Source: Maniola hyperantus (Eukaryota; Arthropoda; Insecta; Lepidoptera; Nymphalidae). From it: a stretch of DNA of 64,000 nucleotides. Of this stretch, positions 54,830-64,000 are shown one piece after another. Where the stretch lies: the NCBI RefSeq assembly GCF_902806685.2, contig NC_048537.1:12980720-13044719 (forward strand), written 5' to 3'. How positions within the stretch are numbered: position 1 is the stretch's first letter; the number at the start of each line of letters is the position of its first letter. The notes beneath the pieces are model-generated. The model had not been told where the DNA came from, made no database searches, and saw only the letters and a list, made by a program, of their open reading frames with translations. Position numbers and translations under genes: made by a program.

Positions 54830-54990
54830 TAGATTTGTCCTTGTCCGCGTGGATTAAGGTACCTATTTCAAAAATCTTCTATGATTTTCCTGAATGAAAA
54901 ATATCTTGAAAATCGAAGCTGCCTCAGTGCTTTTCGTCAAGGTCAGTTCAGCGATTGAGCCGTGAAAAGGTAACAGACAGACAGATCCTC
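54830..54990 (-). mobile_element. Helitron-like H1 fragment
   Basis: TGTCCTTGTCCGCGTGGATT, ATGATTTTCCTGAATGAAAA, GATTGAGCCGTGAAAAGGTA and ACAGACAGACAG. Degraded. Confidence 0.5.
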
Positions 54991-55344
54991 GCATATGGAT
55001 TACAAGATTATTCAACAAGAATTTAAGGTATTATATAGACCTAGGTATAAGTCGTTACCAAGAATATTACAACAATGATAACATTACAGATTATAGTATG
55101 TACATAATATCCTTAGTCATTACATCATTTTTCCCATGTACCTACGTCAATTACCTACCTAAAATGCCACTCGTATTCATATCGTGGTGCGTTTACGTCA
55201 GCTGTGACTATATAGATTCGTGGCTGCGACATATTATTTTTGATACGAAACAAGTTATAAGGTTAAGTTATAGGTTATACATAAAATTGGGTCGAATAGA
55301 CAACAGAAATGTATACTTACCTATTACTTAACTATAATAAAATT
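54991..55344. other. No gene seen
   Basis: A 77-codon frame (55098-55331) has no recognised domain or supporting context. Confidence 0.4.
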
Positions 55345-55520
55345 AGCATACCCGTGACTTCATCCGCGTGGCCTACACAAATTTTAAACCCCTATTCTAC
55401 TCGCATGAGTTTTCAAAAATTCTTTCTTAGCGGATGTCCACGTCATAATAATATTACCAGCCGATCCGTCCAGTAGATTGAGCTGTGCGATGGAGCTCTG
55501 TGCGTTGATAGAACAGTTTT
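55345..55520 (-). mobile_element. Repeat family H3
   Basis: CCCGTGACTTCATCCGCGTG, TTCTTTCTTAGCGGATGTCC, CCAGCCGATCCGTCCAGTAG and TGTGCGTTGATAGAACAG. Confidence 0.6.
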
Positions 55521-56109
55521 GTGGATTTTATTACATAGCTCCATCAAATCTTAAACGATTTTGACAATCCTAAGATTGTATCTTAGGTCAGTTCGATAAA
55601 AAATGTAGGTCCTACCTACCTAAGCTTCTCAGTGTAATTCAATATAGTTTCATTAATCATTCAGAACATTTCTTGAGGAAGGTTTATAATGCTAGTATTC
55701 TAATATAACAAATCATATATTTGTCTGTAGGTATAATATAATATACAGGTACTAGATATGCTCCTCGGGCGAAGCCAGGGCGGATCAATTAGTCAGCATT
55801 AAATTATTATAAAAATAAATAGGTAGGTACTACAACTACAATAGTAGTATTATCAGTCATCCATTACTAGATAACATAACAATAAATCGTTAGACCATTT
55901 ATTTTACTTACTGATAAATTTATTATTAGATTGTTCTACATGTGATATCTAAGGCATATTTTTATAGCTATCTTCACAGGAAAACCTTAGCAATTATTAT
56001 GTAGCTATTTGATGATTAATAGTTATTTTATGTATATTGAATAATTATTGAATATTGATTACTTGTTTGATCGTATTACATTACTGATCACGATCTCATC
56101 CAGTGAATG
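55521..56109. other. No gene seen
   Basis: AT-rich; nothing recognised. Confidence 0.45.
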
Positions 56110-56111
56110 AA

Positions 56112-56305
56112 TGTTTTTTTTTTATTCGTTATAGGCGCACGCTTGACCACGATCACACCTGATGGAAAGTGATGATATGGCCTAAGATGGGACGCGTTTG
56201 CCTAGAAGGTGCCTATTCACTCTTGTTTTAAAGATACCCGGATTATAATTGACAGGAAACACTGATCTAGGAAGAGTATTCCAGACCCTAGCCATTATTA
56301 TTCTG
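56112..56305 (+). mobile_element. Interspersed repeat (GGCGCACGCTTGACC)
   Basis: ATAGGCGCACGCTTGACCAC, GATGGAAAGTGATGATATGG, GAAGGTGCCTATTCACTCTT and GGAAGAGTATTCCAGACCCT. The first 100 bp are related to the distal part of the 180-bp duplication (7634-7724). Class unknown. Confidence 0.55.
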
Positions 56306-56407
56306 ATAATACAACAATAATACAATATTATTATTCTAAATTCTAATGCCGCGCGTAAACCGAATAAGGGTATGGGCTATGGACCTATCTACGAACCAGC
56401 TGATAGT

Positions 56408-56613
56408 ACCTAATCCTATAAAGATAAAAGTATACCTACTCATTTATTAATATTATAAATTATAATGAACTAAAATATAAAGAGGTAAAGTTTATAAGTT
56501 TGGATGTAAGGTTGGACCTAATCCTATAAAGATAAAAGTATACTCATTTATTAATATTATAAATTATAATGAACTAAAATATTAAGAGGTAAAGTTTATA
56601 AGTTTGGATGTAA
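56408..56613. repeat. Tandem duplication, 108-bp period
   Basis: ACCTAATCCTATAAAGATAA starts at 56408 and at 56516. The two units (102 and 98 bp, differing by a 4-bp deletion and one substitution) end at GGATGTAA, separated by GGTTGG. Confidence 0.9.
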
Positions 56614-56672
56614 CCTACTTACATCCAAACTTATAAACTTTACCTCTTAATATTTTAGTTCATTATAATTTA
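56560..56672. repeat. Perfect palindrome, 54-bp arms
   Basis: 56560-56613 and 56619-56672 are exact reverse complements around the 5-nt spacer CCTAC. The left arm is the end of the second tandem unit; the right arm copies it backwards. Its sequence (TTACATCCAAACTTATAAAC, TTTACCTCTT) is the end of the repeat family at 3557-3770. Confidence 0.95.
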
Positions 56673-56764
56673 GGTAATCTCCGAAACTAAGTACTCATCC
56701 TATTTCAATTTTTTTTTCACAATAGATATCCCGGAGTAGATACTAAATGATATAAGTCATCATC

Positions 56765-56845
56765 ATCATCATCATCATGATCAACCCATCACTGGCTCAC
56801 TACAGAGCACAGGTCTCCTCTCAGAGTAAGAAGGGTCTATACTCA
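56765..56845 (-). mobile_element. SINE 3'-end fragment
   Basis: (CAT)n then GATCAACCCATCACTGGCTC, ACTACAGAGCACAGGTCTCC: the reversed SINE tail. Confidence 0.65.
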
Positions 56846-56959
56846 TATCATAATGATATAAGTATGTATAGGCTATAAATTATACTTAACAAGCGGTGGG
56901 GGAAGTCGCGGGAAGTTGCACAGGAACACAATTGCTCTTTTGAGTCTTTTTATTATGGA

Positions 56960-57045
56960 CTAGCTGATTCCTGCGACTTCGTCCGCGTGGATTTACGTTT
57001 TTTAAAATCCCGCGGGAACTCTTTGATTTTTCGGGATTGTTGTCG
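56960..57045 (-). mobile_element. Helitron-like H1, end fragment
   Basis: CTAGCTGATTCCTGCGACTT, CGTCCGCGTGGATTTACG, AACTCTTTGATTTTTCGGGA, then cut off. Confidence 0.65.
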
Positions 57046-57099
57046 TTGCTTGGTACCTACAATATGAATTCACTATGAACACTTCCTGAATCTTGATAA

Positions 57100-57565
57100 C
57101 CCAGGCGGGCAGTAACCCTGCAGCATCAGGATTAAGGAGTTGAATACAGAATTTTTTATGTGACCACGACGTAAACTTTTTTGTTGATTTAAAAAAAAAA
57201 TTGCAATTCGGTCCAGAAACCTCGAAAAAATCGATGTAGAAAAAAGAACCACCTCCTTTTTGACAGTCGGTTAAAAAACCGATGACCTTGAAATATTTAC
57301 GGAACAATCTTTAAAATATCCCCTTTCTAACAAAAAATAGAATGAATGAAATCGGACTACGCGTTAATGAATTACAACTCAGTATACATTTTAACTTTCG
57401 TCCCCTCTCCTACGGGAACCATGCTGAATTTCGGGATAAAAAGTATCCTATATTCTTCCTCATAGTATGACCTCAAATCGTACCAAGTTTCATTGGAATC
57501 CATTCAGTAGTTTCAGCGTGATGCGCGGCCGTGATACAGACAGACAGACAGACAGACAGACAAAA
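57100..57565 (-). mobile_element. Composite interspersed repeat
   Basis: CGGGCAGTAACCCTGCAGCA, ACCACCTCCTTTTTGACAGT, CGGTTAAAAAACCGA, then GGGATAAAAAGTATCCTATA, CCATTCAGTAGTTTCAGCG and (CAGA)n (57538-57562). The core is Helitron-like in style, but no family ends were found. Confidence 0.4.
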
Positions 57566-57694
57566 ATGAAAAAATTAGTATCGATTATAGAGTGCCCTCG
57601 AAAAAATTTTTTCAAAATATCTTCAATGTACAGAATTTGACCTGTTACAGTTTTATTATAAGTATATATATATATATGATGATGATGATGATGA

Positions 57695-57880
57695 CTAGCT
57701 GCCCCGGCGAACTTCGTACCGCCTAACAGTCGATTCTTTTTCAGGATTTTTTTTAAATTTTTCTCTCCGTAAGAACCATCCCCGTACTTCAAGGAATATT
57801 ATGAAAAAAGAATTAGCGAAATCGGTTCAGCTGTTCTCGAGATTTGCGATCAGCAACAAAAAATTTATGTATAGAGAAGA
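57695..57880 (-). mobile_element. Helitron-like repeat H2, complete
   Basis: A|CTAGCTGCCCCGGCGAACT on the left, and TC...start inverted at GAAGA|T on the right. The core ACAGTCGATTCTTTTTCAGG, CTCTCCGTAAGAACCATCCC mirrors 22705-22901. It is preceded by (GAT)n. Confidence 0.75.
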
Positions 57881-58176
57881 TATATAGGTATTTTTCTATT
57901 TCCATCCACGTTAAAATGTTCCCATGTCACCTTATTGTGCGAATTACCTATTCACTGGCGATCGAAGTCCAGTATTAATAATTCCCACAAGTCTATAACA
58001 TTAACATGACAAAGCAATAGGGTCAGAAGGTGCGGATTAGCGTAGAATAGACGAAAGGGACCATAGTTCGCTCTATATCATAATGCAAGTAGGGCATACT
58101 TACTGTGATATAATTATTTCAATATGAAATGAACAATATTGTAGATAGGTTAGGTACCTATAAATATAAATAAAAA

Positions 58177-58407
58177 TCCATACTAATATTATAAATGCGA
58201 AAGTGGGTCTGTCTGCCTATCTCACGGCCTATCTGCTAGCCTTTCACGGCCCATCCGTTCAACCGATTTTCATGAAATTTGGTACAGGGATAGCTTGCAT
58301 CCCGGGAAACTGACATAGGCTATTTTTTTATACCGGATAATCAAAGAGTTCCCACGGGATTTTTAAAAGCCTAGATCCACGCGGACGAAGTCGCGGGCAT
58401 CATCTAG
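58177..58407 (+). mobile_element. Helitron-like repeat H1, complete
   Basis: TCCATACTAATATTATAAAT to GGGCATCATCTAG, flanked by A (58176) and T (58408). It contains GGTACAGGGATAGCTTGCAT. 231 bp; the best copy along with 21288-21503. Confidence 0.8.
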
Positions 58408-58510
58408 TAGCATTATACATGTTAAAGTGTGTCGGCCTGTTTGCTAGCTTTTCACGGCCTATCCGTTTCCCCGTTTTGATGAAAGGTACAGAGTTTATCT
58501 TGGGTATTTT
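58408..58510 (+). mobile_element. Second, truncated H1 copy
   Basis: CATGTTAAAGTGTGTCGGCC, GCTAGCTTTTCACGGCCTAT and CCGTTTTGATGAAAGGTACA lie directly after the complete copy: a head-to-tail pair. Confidence 0.55.
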
Positions 58511-58842
58511 TGAGTAAACTGGACAAGACCTACCCGAAGGCTCATACATTCTTGAAACATTCCCTTTAAAGGTTCTCGTTATTTTTATCGATCTAAAAAG
58601 CAATATGTTAGAGGTGTTTCAGCGTCGGTCAGCGACCCTGCCACGATTATTTGGAAAATGCCAGTTAAATGAATTCCGCTGTGTATTAGTATGACCGTGA
58701 AGTGGCTTCGTTCGAGTGCAAATTGGAGTGTCATTGAGCGTAGAATCACCTGATGTTCGTTACATCATCGAGTAGGTAGGTCTTCCTGTATGGACACCTA
58801 TAGTTGCAAATTGCAATTGCGCTGCTTTTTTTAGTCGTTTTT
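58511..58842. other. No gene seen
   Basis: Nothing recognised. Confidence 0.4.
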
Positions 58843-59610
58843 AGGGTTCCGTACCCAAAGGGTAAAACGGGACACTATTATTAACACTCCCGCTGTCCGT
58901 CCGTCTGTCTGTCCGTCTGTCACAGGCTGAATCTCATGAGCCGTGATAGTTGAAATTTTCACAGATGATGTATTTCTATTGCCGCTTTATAGCGGCAACA
59001 AATATTAAAACACAGAATAAAATAAATATTTAATGGGGCTCCCATGCAGAAAAACTGTTTTTTTTGCTAGTTTTCGCTCGATATTGATAATGGCAACAGG
59101 TAGACGCTTGAAATATTCACAGGATATTTAGTTATATATATATTTTTTTTTTTAATACAATAATACTTAAAGCTAGCCTTATCTAATTATTATAATATAA
59201 ATCATGACCGCGTGGAATGGTGCCAAGAATACTGGCTGCATTTCCGCGCTGGACAGCCAGGCTGATCCGCTGCGCAAAAAATGAGCCAGCCCTTCTGTCA
59301 CCAGTTGAGGCTATTAATCGCGGTGAATATATTCACTTTAAAATAAATACTTAAATTAAAATAAACAATATTAAGGGAGGCTTCCATACAACAGACATGA
59401 TTTTTTGTCCCCCTCTTGGGGTAGTAATTTTCTTATGAACAATATGAAAGTGTAGTGAGATTTTCATACAAAATATTTCCATCCACTGACTTTTCCGTGA
59501 TGTTCCAAAATAGGTTTCTTTCATACAACCTTGTTCTGATAATTACGAACTACTTGTAGTTTAGGCATGGAACCCTCATGTGCGAGTCCGACTCACCCTG
59601 AGCGATGTTT
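58843..59610 (+). mobile_element. GGTTCCGT repeat interrupted by LINE tail
   Basis: TTTAGGGTTCCGTACCCAAA, (CCGT/CTGT)n (58894-58920), GAGCCGTGATAGTTGAAATT, then after the LINE relic ATGGAACCCTCATGTGCGAG. The final GGCCGGTTTT is degraded. Confidence 0.55.
59160..59320 (-). pseudogene. LINE ORF C-terminus relic, copy 3
   Basis: The minus-strand frame TGDRRAGSFFAQRISLAVQR then GNAASILGTIPRGHDLY, with two extra Asn codons before the stop, followed by an AT-rich UTR and an A-rich end (59150-59160). Same 3' end as 44170-44334. Confidence 0.65.
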
Positions 59611-59832
59611 ATACAGATCGCGTCGAGTGCACAATCATAGAATATCTGGATATACCTACCTTCTTAATTGTTTGTTCATTCATCAATCATGACTGATGGA
59701 ATTGGGGCTTGCAGAACCACACCGTCTAATGGTACTCATGCAGTCATGTGCAATCCCCGTGGCAGTCCTACACTACTATAGGTAACTTACCTATTATAAT
59801 TTATATCTACATTATTAGTTTTAATTGTTGCC

Positions 59833-60184
59833 TATACATGGTGTAACCAGAACGCTAGCAAAGACTTAGCCATTATCAATAACCTTTGCCCCGTTTTGTA
59901 GTTTAGTGATTTAGAATTTTTCAAACCCGCAGGTATAGCGTGCAAAACTCCGGTCATGCGCCATGGCATTAGTGGCTTTGACATCCGAGTGGCCACTTTC
60001 GCAACGTTCGTTGACCTCTAAAGCGTGAGTGAGATGTTTTATTTGCAATATATCGTACACTTTAACAAAAATTATTTTTTTATAATTTTTTTTGGCGTTT
60101 TTTGTGGTATCATAGTCAGTAATCATCAGTAGGTACATCACGTGTCTTCGTTACTTTGCCAGCGTTCTGGTTACACCGTGTATA
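59833..60184. mobile_element. 352-bp element with 31-bp inverted ends (family E)
   Basis: TATACATGGTGTAACCAGAA, CGCTAGCAAAG (59833-59863) matches the inverse of 60154-60184 with two mismatches. TATA at both ends suggests a TA target. No coding region of note inside. Probably a non-autonomous DNA transposon. Confidence 0.8.
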
Positions 60185-60647
60185 AATCCTTATTGTAAGA
60201 ATACCGGTTTGTTAGTAATAATAATAATTAATAAATATTATGTTACCTATTCATTACATACTATTCAGCATCCAGCCTAGTTGTTGGTAGGTCATTAGTA
60301 CTTCCATAATAATTTTGAATGATATAGTATGTATGGTATGGTATGTATGGTATGGTATGGTAACCTCTACCTACCTACATATTATTATTGTTATGTTCTA
60401 AGGCAATAAACTACTCAGAATACTCTGAGTAGCCAAGTATTAAAGCGTTAGGCCAAGTAGGTATCCACTAGCAATAAAACTTGCAAAGTAAGCTCTGATA
60501 CGTCACTTGCACATCGTGAACTGTAAACACTCAGCAAGTCAATTTTTACAAAATTGATATTGACATGACTGATCATGACTTTGCAAGGTTTTTTTTGCAC
60601 GTGGACACTTAGCTTTAGACATTTAGTTAAAAGTCGAGAAAGTATGA
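60185..60647. other. No gene seen; short TATGG microsatellite
   Basis: TATGG/TATGTATGG repeats at 60328-60362. No gene supported. Confidence 0.5.
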
Positions 60648-60664
60648 CAATTTTGCCCAACGCA

Positions 60665-60740
60665 GAGTCGTGGGTGTAACTCATCAGTGGTTGAGTGTCG
60701 CATGCTGAAAGTCCTGGGTTCAAATTTCAGCTCCTCCACA
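60665..60740 (+). pseudogene. tRNA-Ala-like remnant or SINE head
   Basis: GTGGGTGTAACTCATCAGTGG then a shortened anticodon region and CCTGGGTTCAAATTTCAG (a B-box-like T arm) and CTCCTCCACA, followed by a T-run. The D stem (ACTC/GAGT) is intact, but the anticodon arm lacks about 8 nt, so it cannot be a working tRNA. Confidence 0.45.
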
Positions 60741-63700
60741 ACGCTTTTTTTTTCTCTTAAAAGGACACACGTTACCTACCTGGGTATTTTAATCGTAAAA
60801 TCAATATTTTAATAACAATACAGCTGGGTATTCATTATGTTTCTAACATACTACTTACTAGATAAAGAGTTCCTACTTCCTTATGATAGTGAACAATAAT
60901 CAGAAGGCTCAATGGATAATAAAATATAGGTACCTCCAATCTCCATCCATAGGACCATAGATTAATTATTGGTCTCGCTCCATAGGGCGTATCTCTACCT
61001 ACTACTACAAATCAAAAAATCTACCAAAAATACGTTTCCATTATAGGTAGGTATTCCAATTCTGTTACATAAACCCCTAATTTATTCGCATAAAAATATT
61101 CTTTCAAACTATTCTAGAACACAATTTTAAAAATTGCGTTGTACCTACTGTGTACGTAATACCTATAATGGGCTATCATAAAAATAAAAATCAATATTGA
61201 TATAATTGCCCAAATAAAAAACGTGTCACGCCATCTATACGTGGCCAGAGGAATACCAACCAGCGCCATCTACTAGGACATACGGAAATATTTGATTTCC
61301 TAAACTTTTCTTGGGTTCCACGACGAAGCCAGCTTCCAGCTTGGGCCAAGATGGCAGACCCTAGCCGGCGAAATCTCGGCTAAACTAGAAGTCAAAACCG
61401 CTCTTTGCGGCTTAAAAATACGTACCCCCTACTGACTTTCGGCCAAACAGAAAAAAACGGGCGTATTAGGTACCGCGAACGTTTTGTAGTAGCCACAAGC
61501 AGTCTTGAGAATTGATAATAATAGTTTTATTTTGCTCAATGAAAATTAAATTAAATAAGTAAGGAGGTAGATAGGTAATATTAATTCGATTGCAGCAGTT
61601 AACCGCAGGCAGCAATAAGTAAATAATCTATCTAGGTATAAGTACAACGAGAACACGATAGGTCGAGATGACAATTATGTTAAGAAAACCATTTATATTT
61701 TTAATGTTTTAATGAAAATTCAACTAAACGTATAAATCTTATTTATACTTACAATAAACAAGTAAGCCTATGACCCCATTAGCGACTCTTGTCACGTAAT
61801 TTAATGTTGGTACATTTTTTTAGAAAACTATGCTCACTAGTTATATTATGACAGTGACATAATTTTAAATTTAGGTATATTTCCATACAAATACATAGGG
61901 ATTTTTGTCACTATGACAAATGTCGCTAGTGGGGGTGCTAGGCTTTTAAATGATTAAATATTTACATTCGGCAGATGATAGCGATGTCTCGCGTTCTCGC
62001 CTAAAATTGCACTAACAAAAATATGGGACCAACTGGGGTTGCCCTTATTACTCGACCGATGATTACTATTATAACAAATAACTTAGTAAAATTACATTTC
62101 ATAATGTTTTTTACAGTCCATCCCTCGGATTCAGTAGTTCAATTCATAAAAAACTTATCAAGGTAGTAGCGCGCGTTCCTAAATCCTCAAGATGGATTGA
62201 TAAAATTGTTTTTTTTTTTAATTTTTTATCATTAGGTACCTAAATAATTAATACTTCTCTTCGAATTAAGCTATTTGTAATTCACACTCATCAAATAATA
62301 TAATTAATTCGCAATAAATAATACACTTCAGGTACTTCAACTATATTTTGTATTAGAATTTATATAAAAGTCAATATAGGTATGAACTTTAAACAGAAAT
62401 TGACCTAATTCATCGGTTAACAAATTATTTTTTGTAATATTTTGTTATTATATTTTTATGGGCTTAATCATCAGTCGAGTGCCTAAACAGTAAAGCCAAG
62501 GCCGTATCACGATTACAGGAGCGATAATATTAGAATAATATGCAGTTTAAGTATAATAATTATGTATTTAACATGATATCGTAAACGATTTCAGTCGCTA
62601 TTGTAAAAATAATCGTAATACATCCCTAGCCCAAATTGTAACGACTAACATTGTATATGAAGTAAAGGCAGTCTTACGCCGTGGCCACGGTTGCTTACGC
62701 TAGGGAGACCGCTAATACTTGTCTAGTACTACGCTACAATACTTGATACATGTGCTAATGCCCTAATCTGATGGCTGTTGCTGTTATGCAGAGCTATAAA
62801 TGCTCGTAAATGGGCTATAAAACTATGTAGGTAAGTACAGCTCAGCTATGAAAACTTTAAGGCTTTCTTCATTTGATTGACAAGTTACGAAATTTTGTTA
62901 TTTATCTAGTAGAATGCTTTTAATAGGTATCTAGAAAAAAAAATCTGAAATTATGCAACTTGTATAAAATTGTGAAAAATTTCTTACCAATCTTGCACAA
63001 ATGCAACAGCCGTTCACAATCTAACTATGAATAAAATGTCACTACAAGTATTAAGTATTTGGAATAATAAAAATGGCCTCGCCTATAGGTACGAAACGAT
63101 AACAACACTATACTACTAAGTACTAACTACTAATAGTATGACGACTAGACCTAGATCTTGGAGGGATTTGTCTAGGAAATATGGAAGAGCTACAACCCCA
63201 AAAAAACTTGCATCCAGAATGCAACTTTTGACCCAATATAGAACTAAATATTCTGCATACTAACCTACTTACGTCCCTATAATAAAGTAGGTAACTCTAA
63301 AATATTACTTAGCGAGTATTATGTGGTCAACACCCCCCGAAACCTCCTAAAAAAGTGTATCTAAGTACCTAGTTGAGGCTAATGGCAAAACTTAATTTGC
63401 TCAGGAAAATATGAACATGGTGAAAATAAACTTCTACGTTGCAACTGTCATTTGCAGTTACTTTCAAGTAAATTATGGTTTACCTACGTTAAAAAAGTGA
63501 ATTATAACGGTAAAACTCGTTTGGAAATTACCATGTCCGAAATATTATCGTTCTTTTTACAAAGGAAGGTGTGGAAGATAATTGGTCTCCTCCAAATTTT
63601 TGATGTTTTGTTTGATTAAATTTAATAATATTACCTACTATAAAAAGTTCGGCCAAAAAGTGTAATTATAACTAATTACAATTTTCGGTGGATATATTTG

Positions 63701-64000
63701 AATCGGTACGTATTTTTCGTAACATATTTTTGAAATTGGGATTTTTGGTATTCGGATGGTGATTCAATGAATAGTTTTGAGGAGATATTCCTCCGTCAAT
63801 ATTTTCTATTAGGCTTAGAGTGCCATTTTGAACCCATTAGGTATTCATAATTTTGTAGGCTTTATAGTCATTGGTAATAAGTTTGCAAATTGGACGCAAA
63901 TGTGTGGGCCAACAAAGAATCTACAAGGATATTATGTAAACATAAAAATCTACTTCTATTTGGCAAGGAGTTTCAGTACCTACGTTTTGGCGACGCGCGA
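60741..64000. other. No gene seen, AT-rich
   Basis: 3.3 kb of AT-rich sequence. 61240-61440 is GC-richer (GCCAGCTTCCAGCTTGGGCC) and holds GCGCCATCTACTAG, which also occurs as GCGCCATCTACTAA at 4130. CACGATAGGTCGAGATGACAAT at 61653 recalls a family C end. No ORF of substance. Confidence 0.45.

Noticed and set aside
55098..55331. 77-codon frame with hydrophobic stretches
   Set aside because: AT-rich chance frame; no motif, no context, no neighbouring repeat coding.

Overview
The window looks like intergenic, repeat-dominated nuclear DNA of a moth or butterfly (Lepidoptera). The grounds are an AT-rich background full of the short palindromic word TAGGTACCTA, tRNA-derived SINEs with GATGAT-type tails, RTE-type LINE tails, Helitron-like TC...CTAG repeats, and R1-type non-LTR retrotransposons. 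I found no host protein-coding gene, rRNA or convincing functional tRNA gene in 64 kb. The long open reading frames are all transposon genes; the other short ORFs look like chance or repeat-derived frames.

Left part (1-16 kb): relics of RTE-type LINEs, a GC-rich foldback MITE, and then a complete 2.16-kb DNA transposon (4927-7090) with matched terminal inverted repeats and one intact transposase gene whose acidic residues are spaced as DD82E. Downstream are a 180-bp inverted duplication (7545-7724 / 8737-8916), one arm of which sits inside a SINE with a 12-bp target-site duplication. A 5'-truncated LINE follows (9340-11634) whose remaining 764-codon RT-RNase H frame is unbroken, then a diverged three-unit tandem repeat near 13.4-14.05 kb.

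Middle (16-36 kb): AT-rich DNA seeded with small elements: several foldback MITE families, two Helitron-like families with A/T-flanked ends, SINEs, and perfect or near-perfect hairpins.

36.56-42.81 kb: an apparently full-length R1-clade LINE on the minus strand. It has a poly(A) tail (a 32-33 T run on the plus strand), a 15-bp target-site duplication, an intact ORF1 (gag-like, coiled coil plus zinc knuckles) and an intact ORF2 (APE endonuclease, reverse transcriptase, C-terminal zinc knuckle). The ORFs are joined by TAATAAATG, which suggests termination-reinitiation. The target contains CTAACCTAACC, two units of the insect telomere repeat complement. A diverged copy of only its 5' UTR lies 1.2 kb away.

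Right part (43-64 kb): LINE relics, more copies of the same MITE, Helitron-like and SINE families (often nested), a tandem duplication ending in a perfect 54-bp-arm palindrome (56.4-56.7 kb), and a 352-bp inverted-repeat element (59.8-60.2 kb). The last 3 kb are featureless AT-rich DNA.

The elements form layered insertions. The small non-autonomous families presumably depended on enzymes encoded elsewhere in the genome; the DD82E transposon and the R1 LINE carry their own.
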